Assembly: GCA_963777755.1 (NCBI GenBank)
Contig: CAVZSC010000004.1
Location: 1-64,000 of the forward strand
Length of the DNA: 64,000 nt
Direction of reading: 5' to 3'
DNA from: DATFWC01 sp963777755
GTDB lineage: Bacteria > Pseudomonadota > Alphaproteobacteria > Rhizobiales > Xanthobacteraceae
Shown here: positions 41,797 through 50,615 of the stretch, piece after piece
How positions within the stretch are numbered: the stretch's first letter is position 1
Layout of the letters: every line of letters starts with the position of its first letter
The notes under the pieces: model-generated
The model's input: only the letters and a program-made list of their open reading frames with translations
What the model was told of the DNA's origin: nothing
Databases searched by the model: none
Position numbers and translations under genes: made by a program

Positions 41797-43098
41797 CTAC
41801 CCCCGGTTCGCCGTGTATTGCCCGAGGCCGTCGCGGTTGTAGATGTCCTCGCGGAACTGCACGACGCCGTCGGGCGTCGCCCAGGCGGTGACGTAGACCC
41901 AGAACAGCGGCACCGGCTTCGCGAGGCGGGCGTCCTTGCGCTCGGCCGACTTGATGATCTGGTCGATCTCCGGGCGCGAGAAGCCGGGTTGCTCGGCGAG
42001 CAGCCAGTAGACGAGCTCGCGCACGTTCTGCACCCGCATGCAGCCCGACGAGTGGAAGCGGTCGTCCTCGCCGAACAGGTTCTTGAACGGCGTGTCGTGC
42101 ATGTAGACGCCGTGCGTGGAGGGAAAATTGATCCGCATGGTGCCGAGCGAGTTGAGCGCACCCGGATCCTGCTTGAAGCGATAGTTGACCGCTTCCTCCG
42201 AGTACCAGTTGACCTGCGCCGGGGTGAGCTCGTTGCCGCGCGGGTCGAAGATTCGGATCTTGTACTTCGACAGATAATCCGGCTCCGCCTGCATCTTCGG
42301 GATCAGGTCCTTGCGCACGATCGAGACCGGTACCGTCCAGTACGGATTGAAATTGATCTCGACGATGCGGCTCTGGATGTCCGGTGACGGCCGGTCCACC
42401 TTGCCGGCGACCGCGGTGTGACGCGAGACCGCGACGCCGTTCTCCACCGCCTCGATCCAGGCGGCCGGGATGTTGGCCATGACGAAGCGCGGCCCGAGCG
42501 TGCCTGAGAACGCGCGCAGCCGCACCACGTTGGTGCGCAGCTGGTTGAGCCGCGCTTCCGCCGGCACGTTGAGCGACTTCAGCGTCTGCTCGCGCACCAC
42601 GCCGTCGGTGCCGAGGCCGTGGCGCGCCTGGAAGCGCCGGATCGCCGCCTGCACGTAGGTGTCGTAGACGTCGTTGATACCGATCCGCGGGTCGAGATCG
42701 CCGTCGGCCATCAGCCGCTCGCGCAGCGGCTTCACGCTCGGATGCTTCGTGCCGAGCTGCAACCGCTCGACTGGCGGAATGAACGGCCACCCGCCGCGGG
42801 CGACGATCTGCTCGTATTGCGCGACCGCCTGCTCGGTGGTCTGGGTGGTGGCGGGCGACAGCGTCGGCAGGGATGCCTTCGGCATCTTCGCACTCGAGGC
42901 CGCCGCGTCGAAGCTCTGGCCGAACTCGCCCTGCTGGTTGCGCTGGATCAGCTCCTGCAGGGGGTCGTTGTCCTCGGCGAGCGCCCTCCCCGCGATCCCG
43001 GCGCCCGCCATGCTGGCGGCGCCAGTCAGAAAGCTCCGTCGGTCGAGACCGGGCGCGCCACGATGGTCGTTCATGCGGTCGTCAGCCCTCTCGGGCAT
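41797..43098 (-). CDS. L,D-transpeptidase with peptidoglycan-binding domain
   Basis: 433 residues from ATG 43098; ATG 43074 is possible. Residues 20-42 are a Tat-like signal (DRRSFLTGAAS...GRALA), so it is exported folded. A putative peptidoglycan-binding module lies around 110-175 (VKPLRERLMADGDL, QAAIRRFQARHGLGTDGVV). The YkuD catalytic domain has His334 and the nucleophile Cys353 in HSSGCMRV. It belongs to the large YcbB-like group that makes 3-3 crosslinks in peptidoglycan or attaches outer-membrane proteins. An LdtR-type regulator lies 13 kb away on the same strand. Confidence 0.88.
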   Translation of the reverse strand: MPERADDRMNDHRGAPGLDRRSFLTGAASMAGAGIAGRALAEDNDPLQELIQRNQQGEFGQSFDAAASSAKMPKASLPTLSPATTQTTEQAVAQYEQIVARGGWPFIPPVERLQLGTKHPSVKPLRERLMADGDLDPRIGINDVYDTYVQAAIRRFQARHGLGTDGVVREQTLKSLNVPAEARLNQLRTNVVRLRAFSGTLGPRFVMANIPAAWIEAVENGVAVSRHTAVAGKVDRPSPDIQSRIVEINFNPYWTVPVSIVRKDLIPKMQAEPDYLSKYKIRIFDPRGNELTPAQVNWYSEEAVNYRFKQDPGALNSLGTMRINFPSTHGVYMHDTPFKNLFGEDDRFHSSGCMRVQNVRELVYWLLAEQPGFSRPEIDQIIKSAERKDARLAKPVPLFWVYVTAWATPDGVVQFREDIYNRDGLGQYTANRG

Positions 43099-43562
43099 CC
43101 TCTGGAATTTCTTGAGGAATTGATCCTTGCCCTAGCACGTCGGCGAAATTGCGACAATGCGGGCTATGCGGCGGTCCGGTCCCAGAGGCCTGCGGCACAT
43201 CGGCCACCCGGCTGTCCCCAAAGACCTTCAGCCCTCTGATCGAGCACGCATTTGACCTCGTGCGGCGGATTTGAATTTCCTATCAGTTCGCCGCAATCTC
43301 TTGTGGCGCGCCAATCGTTTGATGGTGGCGGCCAACCCGGTGTAGAGGCAGGCTTGCTCCTGTCCGCGCCCACGAACGGCGCCGGCCCGCGGCCGCAGCG
43401 ATCGGCCGCGCCGAGGCCACCCACCGCACCCGGTCGAGACGATGAGGACACTCCCAGCTTGCTCTGCTACCGTCGACAAGCATCTGCGGGGGAGCAACCA
43501 TGCGACAGCGCGCGTCGAGCCACAATCAGGCGGGAACTCGGGACGATCGCGGCGCAGTCCCG
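43099..43562. other. 464 bp divergent intergenic region
   Basis: Separates the L,D-transpeptidase from the molybdenum hydroxylase operon and presumably holds both promoters. It contains a half copy of the CTAGTG hairpin family (43,261-43,303). No gene seen; the frame upstream of 43,563 is open but without a ribosome binding site. Confidence 0.5.
43261..43303. repeat. Solo half of a CTAGTG-type hairpin element
   Basis: TGCGGCGGATTTGAATTTCC followed by TATCAGTTCGCCGCAATCTC matches the 5' arm and loop of the elements at 34,842 and 63,187, but no complementary 3' arm follows. A decayed or deleted copy. Confidence 0.7.
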
Positions 43563-45920
43563 ATGAACGACCAGACTTCATCGGCAGGCGGGTCAGGGCA
43601 AGGCGTCGGGGCGCGGCTCCTGCGCAAGGAGGACGACCGGCTGATGCGCGGCCGCGGGCAGTTCGTCGCCGACATAAGGCTGGCGGGCATGCGGGACGTC
43701 GCGTTCGTCCGCAGCCCCCTCGCGCACGCGCGCATCCGCGGCATCTCGGTTCCCGCTTCCCAGCGCGGCGCGGTGTTTACCGCAGCCGACCTGACGGGCA
43801 TCAAGCCGATCCGCGCGGTATCCGGGCTGCGCGGCTTCAAGGTGTCTGAGCAGCCGCCGCTCGCATCCGAGAAGGTGCGCCATGTGGGCGAGCTGGTGGC
43901 CATGTGCGTCGCCGCAACGCGTGCCGATGCCGAGGACATCGGGCAGGCCGTCGCGCTCGACCTCGCCGAGCTGCCAGCGGTGCATGACATGCTGCTGGCG
44001 CGCCAGGACGGCGTCGCGCTGGTGCATGAGCACTGGGCCGACAACGTGTTCCTCGAGACGTTCGTCGACGTCGACATCGCCAAGGCCTTCGACGCGCCGA
44101 TCAAGGTCTCGCGCGAGATCCGCACCGCGCGGCAATGCATGGCGCCGATCGAAGGACGCGGCGTGGTCGCCTTCTGGGACACGCGCCTGGAGCAGCTGAC
44201 GCTGTACTCGGCCTGCCAGATGCCGCACATCGTGCGTACCGGGCTTTCCGAATGTCTCGGGCTCGACGAGGGCCAGGTGCGCATCATCGCGCCGGACGTC
44301 GGCGGCGGCTTCGGCTACAAGGGAATCCTGCTTCCCGAAGAGATCTGCCTCGGCTGGCTGGCCATGCAGTGCGGGCACCCGGTGCGCTGGATCGAGGATC
44401 GGCGCGAGCACCTGATCGCCGGCGCCAATTGCCGCGAGCACCATTACCGCATCACCGCCTATGCGGAACGTGACGGGCGCCTCCTGGGCGTCGACTGCGA
44501 GGCGGTGGTCGACTCGGGCGCCTATTCGTCCTATCCGTTCTCCGCCTGCCTCGAGGCTGCGCAGGTCGCGAGCATCCTGCCGGGGCCGTACGATTTCCCC
44601 CACTATCGCTGCCGTACCTTCTCGGTCGCCACCAACAAGTGCCCGATCCTTCCGTACCGGGGGGTCGCGCGCACCGGCGTGTGCTTTGCGCTCGAGCTGG
44701 TGCTGGACGCCGTTGCGCGCGAGGCCGGCATCGAGCCGCACGAGGTGCGAGCCAGGAACCTGGTGCGGCCCGAGCAGATGCCGTTCGACAACATCACCAA
44801 GAAGCATTTCGACAGCGGCGACTATCCGGAATCGCTGCGCCGCGCCGTGGCAACGATCGACATTGCCGGCGTGCGCGAGCGCCAGAAGCGCGGCGAGCCC
44901 GACGGACGCCTGGTCGGCGTCGGCCTTGCGACCTATTGCGAGCAGGCGGCGCACGGCACCTCGGTCTATTACGGCTGGGGCATCCCGATGGTGCCGGGAC
45001 ACGAGCAGGCGACCGCGCGGGTCACGCCTGACGGCGGCCTGGAGCTGCGCGTCGGCGTCCACTCGCACGGCCAGGGCCTGGAGACGACGCTCGCGCAGGT
45101 CGCCCATGAGGTGCTCGGGATCGATACCGCGAAGATCAAGGTCGTGCTCGGCGACACCGCGCTGACCCCCTACTCGACCGGGACCTGGGGCTCGCGCTGC
45201 ATGGTGATGGCGGGCGGCGCCGTGGCGACCGCGTGCCGGGAGATCGCCAAGCGTGCCGCCACGATCGGCGGACGGCTGCTGCAGACCGACCCGGCGCAGG
45301 TCGTCGTTCAGGGCGGCAAGGCGGTCGGCCCGCGCGGCTCGGTCACGCTCGCGGAGATCGCCCGCGCCTGGTACCTGCGCCCCCAGGACCTGCCGGGCGA
45401 CGTGGACCCAGGCGGGCTCGAGGCGACCATCGGCTACAAGCCGGTGCGCGACACCGGAACGTTCAGCTACGCGACCCATGCGGCGCTGGTGGCGGTCGAT
45501 CCGGAGATCGGCGACGTGGAGATCCTCGGCTACGTCATCGTCGAGGACGGCGGCAAGCTGGTCAACCCGATGATCGCCGACGGACAGATCTATGGCGGTT
45601 TTGCGCAGGGTGTAGGAACTGCGTTGTACGAGGAGATGCCGTTCGACGCGCTCGGACAGCCGCTGGCGTCCACGTTGTCCGACTATCTCCTGCCCGGGCC
45701 GACCGAGGTTCCCGCACCCGCGCTCGATCACCTGGAGACGCTCGCGCCCTACACGGAATTCGGCGTGAAGGGCATCGGCGAAGGCGGCGCCATCGCGCCG
45801 CCGGCGGCGATCGCCAACGCGATCAACGACGCGCTGCGGCCGCTCGGCACCGAGCTGACGGTGTCGCCGATCACGCCGCGCCGCATTCTCGAAGCGCTGG
45901 CCCGGCGGGGCGCCGCGTGA
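43563..45920 (+). CDS. Molybdenum hydroxylase large subunit (xanthine dehydrogenase family, CoxL-like)
   Basis: 785 residues from ATG 43563 (a longer frame begins at 43500; neither has a strong ribosome binding site). Family marks: LLRKEDDRLMRGRGQFVADI at the N-terminus, VAFVRSPLAHARI, GGGFGYKG for the Moco dithiolene, YRGVARTGVCFALE, RARNLVRPEQMPF, HSHGQGLETTLAQVAHE, and ENG-like GIGEGGAIAPPAAIANA with the catalytic Glu. The CO-dehydrogenase signature AYXCSFR is absent (PYRGVAR instead), so this is a form II type enzyme on another substrate, such as an N-heteroaromatic or aldehyde. First gene of a three-gene operon. Confidence 0.9.
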   Translation: MNDQTSSAGGSGQGVGARLLRKEDDRLMRGRGQFVADIRLAGMRDVAFVRSPLAHARIRGISVPASQRGAVFTAADLTGIKPIRAVSGLRGFKVSEQPPLASEKVRHVGELVAMCVAATRADAEDIGQAVALDLAELPAVHDMLLARQDGVALVHEHWADNVFLETFVDVDIAKAFDAPIKVSREIRTARQCMAPIEGRGVVAFWDTRLEQLTLYSACQMPHIVRTGLSECLGLDEGQVRIIAPDVGGGFGYKGILLPEEICLGWLAMQCGHPVRWIEDRREHLIAGANCREHHYRITAYAERDGRLLGVDCEAVVDSGAYSSYPFSACLEAAQVASILPGPYDFPHYRCRTFSVATNKCPILPYRGVARTGVCFALELVLDAVAREAGIEPHEVRARNLVRPEQMPFDNITKKHFDSGDYPESLRRAVATIDIAGVRERQKRGEPDGRLVGVGLATYCEQAAHGTSVYYGWGIPMVPGHEQATARVTPDGGLELRVGVHSHGQGLETTLAQVAHEVLGIDTAKIKVVLGDTALTPYSTGTWGSRCMVMAGGAVATACREIAKRAATIGGRLLQTDPAQVVVQGGKAVGPRGSVTLAEIARAWYLRPQDLPGDVDPGGLEATIGYKPVRDTGTFSYATHAALVAVDPEIGDVEILGYVIVEDGGKLVNPMIADGQIYGGFAQGVGTALYEEMPFDALGQPLASTLSDYLLPGPTEVPAPALDHLETLAPYTEFGVKGIGEGGAIAPPAAIANAINDALRPLGTELTVSPITPRRILEALARRGAA

Positions 45921-46753
45921 AACCCGTCCGCTTCGACTACGAATGTCCGAGCGACATCGGCAGGGCTCTCGCGCTGGCGGAATCGAGCAACGGCAATGCC
46001 AAGTTCATCGCCGGCGGCCAGTCGCTCGGCCCCATGCTCAACCTGCGCCTGGCGCAGCCGGAGCTCCTGGTCGACCTCACCCGTCTGGGCGAGCTCAAGC
46101 AGGTCGAGGAGACGGCCGAGACGGTGTCGATCGGTGCCTGCGTCACCCATGCGGACATCGAAGACGGCCGGGTGCCGGACGTCGCGGGCGACGTGCTCGG
46201 CGCCGTCGCGCGCGGCATCGCCTACCGGGCAGTGCGCAACCGCGGCACGATCGGCGGCAGCCTCGCCCACGCCGATCCGGCGGCCGACTGGATCTCATGC
46301 CTCGCAGCACTCGGCGCGAGCGTCGTGGTGCGCGGACGTGACGCGCGGCGCGTCATCGCGGTCGAGGATTTCATGCTCGGCGTGTTCGAAACCGCGCTTG
46401 CGCCGGGCGAGCTGATCGAGGCGGTGTGCGTGCCGCGCCCATCGGGCGTGGCCAGATGGGGGTTCTACAAGGCGTGCCGCAAGACCGGCGAGTTCGCCCA
46501 TGCGATCGGCGCCGTGCTGTTCGATCCCGAGCGCGCGGTCTGCCGCGCCGTCATCGGCGCCGTCGAGAGCCGCCCGGTCGTGTTCGCCGATGCGCGCGCG
46601 CTGTTCGGCGGCCGGCCGGAGGCCGGCTTGGCGTCGTTGTTCGATCGCGAGCCCGCCCGCGCTGCGCTCGCGTCCGCCGGAATGACCGATCCGATCGCGC
46701 AGCAGATCCACCTGGTGGCGCTGCGCCGCGCCGTCGAGCAGGCGAGCGCATGA
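45917..46753 (+). CDS. Molybdenum hydroxylase FAD subunit (CoxM-like)
   Basis: 278 residues; its GTG overlaps the large-subunit stop by four bases (GTGA). The FAD-binding motifs are intact: AKFIAGGQSLGPMLNLRLAQP in place of AGGHSL and RNRGTIGGSLAHADPAADW. The C-terminal CO_deh_flav domain has RWGFYKACRKTGEFAHAIGA. It passes electrons from the Fe-S centres to the acceptor. Confidence 0.93.
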   Translation: MKPVRFDYECPSDIGRALALAESSNGNAKFIAGGQSLGPMLNLRLAQPELLVDLTRLGELKQVEETAETVSIGACVTHADIEDGRVPDVAGDVLGAVARGIAYRAVRNRGTIGGSLAHADPAADWISCLAALGASVVVRGRDARRVIAVEDFMLGVFETALAPGELIEAVCVPRPSGVARWGFYKACRKTGEFAHAIGAVLFDPERAVCRAVIGAVESRPVVFADARALFGGRPEAGLASLFDREPARAALASAGMTDPIAQQIHLVALRRAVEQASA

Positions 46754-47949
46754 AGCCCATCACCCTGACCGTCAACGGCCGGGCGGTGGCGGCGACCGTC
46801 GAGCCGCGCACCCATCTCGCCGACTTCCTGCGCGAAACGCAGGGGCTGACCGGCACCCATCTCGGCTGCGAGCACGGCATCTGCGGGGCCTGCACGCTGT
46901 TGGTCGACGGCGTCCCGGTGCGCTCGTGCATCACCTGGGCGGTCGCCTGCGACGGCGCCGACGTCACCACCATCGAGGGCCTCGACGACGACGAGATCGC
47001 GCGCGAGCTGCGGACGGCGTTTTCGCGCGAGCACGCGCTGCAGTGCGGCTACTGCACGCCCGGCATGCTGATCGCGGCGCGCGACCTCGCGCTGCGCGCC
47101 GAGCGCGCCGACGAGCGCGAGATCCGCATCGCGATGAGCGGCAATTTGTGCCGCTGCACCGGCTATGTCGGCATCATCCGCGCCGTGATGGGCGTGATCG
47201 AAGAGCGGCGGGCGCGGGGCATCCCGGCCGTGCCCGGTGCGGGCCGCACGGCGATCGGTCCGGCCGGCTCGGGCCACGTACGCACGCGCGACGATGCGGT
47301 TGTTCGGGGGCCGCGGGACGCAGGGGCGATGCCCAGCCGTTCGAACGAGGCGCCACGGGCGTCGGCTGAGCTGACCGACGACTTCCAGCCGCAGGCGACG
47401 TTCGCCCAAAGCTTCATCGTGTATCATCCGCGCGCCGAGGTCTGGGCGTTCTTCGCGCGCGTCAGGGACGTGGCGGCCTGCCTGCCGGGCGCCTCCGTGA
47501 CCGGCGGCGACGACACCAACGTCGCCGGCCGCATGCGCGTGAAGGTCGGCCCGATCGCCGGGGAGTTCGACGGCATCGCCGTGGTCGCCCGCGATCCCGC
47601 GACCTGGTCCGGCACGATCCGCGGCCACGGCCGCGACCTCCGCTCCGGCTCGGCGACCCGCGGCGCGATCAGCTACCGCCTGGAGGCCGCGACCGATCCG
47701 GGCGCGACCCGGGTCGACATCACCATCGGCTACAGCCTCACCGGGGCGCTCGCGCAGTTCAGCCGCACCGGGCTGGTGAAGGAGATCGTCGACCGGATCG
47801 CCAAGACCTTCGCGGAAAATCTGGAGGTACGGCTGGCGGGTGGCGCGGCCGCGCCGTCGCCGGCCGCCGAGCTCCGGATGGGCGCGCTGGTGTTGTCCGC
47901 CCTGACCGAACAGGTCAAAGCCTGGCTCCGCCGGCTGATGGGCCGTTGA
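46750..47949 (+). CDS. Molybdenum hydroxylase 2Fe-2S subunit fused to CoxG-type SRPBCC domain
   Basis: 399 residues, ATG overlapping the previous stop (ATGA). Residues 1-155 are the CoxS-like subunit with both clusters: Cys40, 45, 48, 60 (plant-type) and Cys99, 102, 134, 136 (CGYCTPGM...GNLCRCTGY). A linker of about 55 residues rich in Gly/Arg leads to a CoxG/SRPBCC domain (from about 217: FIVYHPRAEVWAFFARVRDV, ACLPGA, VKVGPIAGEFDG), and a membrane-contact-like amphipathic tail ends RRLMGR. CoxG normally is a separate protein that anchors the enzyme to the membrane. The fusion fixes both in equal amounts. Confidence 0.9.
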   Translation: MKPITLTVNGRAVAATVEPRTHLADFLRETQGLTGTHLGCEHGICGACTLLVDGVPVRSCITWAVACDGADVTTIEGLDDDEIARELRTAFSREHALQCGYCTPGMLIAARDLALRAERADEREIRIAMSGNLCRCTGYVGIIRAVMGVIEERRARGIPAVPGAGRTAIGPAGSGHVRTRDDAVVRGPRDAGAMPSRSNEAPRASAELTDDFQPQATFAQSFIVYHPRAEVWAFFARVRDVAACLPGASVTGGDDTNVAGRMRVKVGPIAGEFDGIAVVARDPATWSGTIRGHGRDLRSGSATRGAISYRLEAATDPGATRVDITIGYSLTGALAQFSRTGLVKEIVDRIAKTFAENLEVRLAGGAAAPSPAAELRMGALVLSALTEQVKAWLRRLMGR

Positions 47950-48017
47950 ACGGCAAGATTACGGCGCGGATGGACGTTCGCCGCGCTCAAAGAATCATGC
48001 GGCCCGGCGCGGTCTAC

Positions 48018-48069
48018 GCAATGGAAATGCGGATAGTCTGGCGGAGGAACGGCAATGGAAATGCGGATA
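48018..48069 (+). repeat. 18-bp direct repeat around the aldo/keto reductase start
   Basis: GCAATGGAAATGCGGATA occurs at 48,018-48,035 and 48,052-48,069, 34 bases apart. The second copy is the true start region with GGAGG seven bases before ATG 48055; the first ATG is out of frame with it and lacks a ribosome binding site. Confidence 0.9.
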
Positions 48070-49053
48070 TTCGGTCGCTCCGGGCTGCAGCTCTCGCTGC
48101 TGGGCTTCGGCTGCGGTGCGGTCGGCGGACTGATGGTACGCGGCGATCCGGCCGACCAGGAGCGTACCATCGCCCGGGCGATCGAGGCCGGCGTGAACTA
48201 CTTCGACACCGCGGTGCAGTACGGGAACGGCGAATCGGAAAAGAACCTCGGCCGTGTCCTGCAAACGCTCAAACCGGCCAACGTGGTCGTCGGCACCAAG
48301 GTCCGGCTGCAGCATCGCGACCTTGGCGGCATTGCCGACGCTGTGGGGAAGTCGCTCGAAGGCAGTCTGACGCGACTTTGCCTCGATCGCGTCGATATCT
48401 TCCACCTCCACAATCCGATCACGGAGACGGCGAGCGGGACAGCGCTCGACGTCCGACAGGTGCTCGAAGAGGTGGTGCCGGCATTCGAGCGGCTGCGTCG
48501 GCAAGGCAAGACGCAACTCCTCGGGCTCACGGCAACCGGCGACACAGCAGCGCTGCACCAGGTCATCGACGCGGGCGCCTTCGACAGCGCCCAGGTGGTC
48601 TACAACATGCTCAATCCGTCGGCGGCCACCGCGCTGCCGACGAATTATCCGGCCCAGGACTACGGACGGCTGTTCGACCATACCAGGGCAGCCGGCGTCG
48701 GAGTCGTCGGGATCCGCGTGCTCGCCGGGGGCGCGCTCTCCGGATCGACCGAACGCCATCCAATCGCAAGTCCGGCACCCGAGCCGATCGGCTCAGCCAC
48801 GGTCTACGACGCCGACGTCGCGCGCGCTCGCCGTCTCACGCCGCTGGTGGAGGAAGGGTTCGCCGCGAGTCTGACCGAAGCCGCCACACGATTTGCATGC
48901 TCGCATCCGGCGATGGGCACCATTCTGGTCGGGATGGCAACGCCGCAGCAGTTCGAGGATGCGCTCGCTGCGGTCCAAAAAGGTCCACTGCCGCCGGCCG
49001 CTCTCGAGCGTCTGTCGACGCTGCAACGGACATTCACCGGCGAGCCGCGGTGA
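48055..49053 (+). CDS. Aldo/keto reductase family oxidoreductase
   Basis: 332 residues. (beta/alpha)8 NADPH enzyme: LQLSLLGFGCGAVGG, GVNYFDTAVQYGNGESEKNLG with catalytic Asp and Tyr, VGTKVRL with Lys and VDIFHLHNPI with His. Substrate unknown. It sits between the molybdenum hydroxylase operon and the Liv-type transporter in the same direction, which suggests work on a related compound. It is bracketed by two copies of the coxG 3' end (47,809-47,949 and 49,057-49,197). Confidence 0.88.
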   Translation: MEMRIFGRSGLQLSLLGFGCGAVGGLMVRGDPADQERTIARAIEAGVNYFDTAVQYGNGESEKNLGRVLQTLKPANVVVGTKVRLQHRDLGGIADAVGKSLEGSLTRLCLDRVDIFHLHNPITETASGTALDVRQVLEEVVPAFERLRRQGKTQLLGLTATGDTAALHQVIDAGAFDSAQVVYNMLNPSAATALPTNYPAQDYGRLFDHTRAAGVGVVGIRVLAGGALSGSTERHPIASPAPEPIGSATVYDADVARARRLTPLVEEGFAASLTEAATRFACSHPAMGTILVGMATPQQFEDALAAVQKGPLPPAALERLSTLQRTFTGEPR

Positions 49054-49056
49054 GGA

Positions 49057-49197
49057 CTCGCGCAAAATCTCGAGGCGCGGCTGGCCGGGGGCGCGGCCCC
49101 CCCGGCGCCAGCGGCCGAGCTCCGGATGGATACGCTGGTGTTTTCTGCGCTGGCCGAGCGGGTCAAGGCCGGGCTCCGCAAGCTGATCGGCCGTTGA
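49057..49197 (+). pseudogene. Duplicate of the coxG 3' end
   Basis: 46 codons and a TGA that read LAQNLEARLAGGAA and ELRMDTLVFSALAERVKAGLRKLIGR-like sequence, 33 of 46 residues identical by eye to the C-terminus of the upstream fused protein (47,809-47,949). No start codon; it begins three bases after the aldo/keto reductase stop. Substitutions are mostly synonymous or conservative, so it was under selection when it diverged, implying it came from a second coxG-type gene. Confidence 0.8.
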
Positions 49198-49306
49198 GGC
49201 GGGCGGCGACGCCGATTGACTGCCAATGAGCGGTGTGCTGCCTTTCCCGAGGAGTTGCCGGGAGCGAGGCTCGGCGTAACGCCGCTCGCCACATGGAGGG
49301 ACCCAG

Positions 49307-50467
49307 ATGAAGACCTACGCACACATGACGAAGCTCGCGGCCATTGCTCTTGCCGCCGGACTGGCGACCAGCGCCGCCGCCCAGGAGACCATCAAGGTCG
49401 GCGTCATTCAGCCGCTGACCGGCGCGTTCGCGGCGTCGGGCAACTATGTCGCCAACGGCGCGAAGATCGCGGCCGACGAGATCAACGCCAAGGGCGGCGT
49501 GCTCGGCAAGAAGATCGAGCTCGTGATCGAGGACAACAAGAGCAACCCGACGGAAGCCGCCGCCGTCGCCGAGAAGCTCATCGTGCGCGACAAGGTGCCG
49601 GTGATGATGGGCGCGTGGGGCTCCGGCTTCACCCTCGCGATCATGCCGAAGCTGATGGAATACAAGGTGCCGATGCTGGTGGAGACCTCCTCGGCCGGCA
49701 AGATCACCACCTCGGGCAACCCCTACATCTTCCGCATCTCGCCGCCGTCGGCGGTCGAAGCGGTGGCGTTCGCCAAGATCGTCGACCGGCTCAAGATCGG
49801 CAAGGCCGACTTCCTGGTGGTGAACAACGACTGGGGCCGCGGTGCGGCGGACGATTTCGGCAAGATGTTCAAGGAGCACAACATCAAGGTGGGCCTGGTC
49901 GAGACCATGGACCCGCCGGCGCAGGACATGAGCGCGCAGCTCGCCAAGATCAAGGCGTCCGACGCCGATACGCTGATCATCACCACGGCGGTCGAGCAGC
50001 TCACCCTGATCTTCAAGCAGGCGGCGGCGCTGGGCCTGAAGAAGCGGATCATCACCACCGGCGGCTCGCAGAACCCGGACCAGCTGATCGAGCAGGCGGG
50101 CGCTGCGGCGAACGACACCACCCACATCACGTTCTTCACGCCGTGGAACCCGAACGTGTCGGCCGACCCCGCCATGGCCAAGGCGTTCATCGACGAGTGG
50201 AAGAAGCGCGGCCATCCGTTCGCCGGCCTGACCGAGAGCTTCCGCGGCTATGACGGCATCCGCACCATCGCGACCGCCATCGCCAAGGCCGGCAAGGCCG
50301 AGGCCGACGCGATCCGCCAGGCGTTCTGGCAGGTCGAGCTGACCGGCATGAACGGCATGATCAAGTTCAACAAGGTCGGCCCGGCCGGCCAGGAGAGCGG
50401 GCAGAGCAACCCCGGCATCTACCTGATCAAGATCGAGAACGGGAAGGTCATCCTGCCGAACGCGTGA
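49307..50467 (+). CDS. livJ: Branched-chain amino-acid type ABC transporter substrate-binding protein
   Basis: 386 residues; GAGGGAC before ATG 49307. Signal peptide about 1-25 (AGLATSAAAQ). Periplasmic binding protein type I: IKVGVIQPLTGAFAASGNYV, ADEINAKGGVLGKKIELVIED, PVMMGAWGSG and ITTGGSQNPDQLIEQAG. The Liv/HAAT family also carries aromatic acids, amides and urea, so leucine is only one option. First gene of a complete importer. Confidence 0.88.
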   Translation: MKTYAHMTKLAAIALAAGLATSAAAQETIKVGVIQPLTGAFAASGNYVANGAKIAADEINAKGGVLGKKIELVIEDNKSNPTEAAAVAEKLIVRDKVPVMMGAWGSGFTLAIMPKLMEYKVPMLVETSSAGKITTSGNPYIFRISPPSAVEAVAFAKIVDRLKIGKADFLVVNNDWGRGAADDFGKMFKEHNIKVGLVETMDPPAQDMSAQLAKIKASDADTLIITTAVEQLTLIFKQAAALGLKKRIITTGGSQNPDQLIEQAGAAANDTTHITFFTPWNPNVSADPAMAKAFIDEWKKRGHPFAGLTESFRGYDGIRTIATAIAKAGKAEADAIRQAFWQVELTGMNGMIKFNKVGPAGQESGQSNPGIYLIKIENGKVILPNA

Positions 50468-50472
50468 CATCC

Positions 50473-50600
50473 GCTCCCTCTCCCCGGAGGGGAGAGGGCC
50501 GGGGTGAGTGGGGAGAACGCCAATATGAGCGCTGGTCCCCCTTACCCGGCGCGTAAGAGCGCGCCGACCTCTCCCCGCTGGGAGCGGTGAACGAGCGGCG
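50473..50600. repeat. CCCTCTCCCC palindromic repeat inside the liv operon
   Basis: CCCTCTCCCCGGAGGGGAGA with GGGCCGGGGTGAGTGGGGAG opens the element and CCCTTACCCGGCGCG...GCGCGCCGACCTCTCCCC closes it. It lies between livJ and livH, where such elements can stabilise the upstream message and lower expression of the following permease genes. Confidence 0.7.
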
Positions 50601-50615
50601 CCGCTGAGCGAGCCC

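Noticed and set aside
43593..45731. Minus-strand frame of 712 codons opposite the molybdenum hydroxylase gene
   Set aside because: Shadow frame created by high third-position GC.
43563..45920. Aerobic CO dehydrogenase
   Set aside because: The active-site loop reads PYRGVAR rather than AYXCSFR, so form I CO oxidation is not supported.
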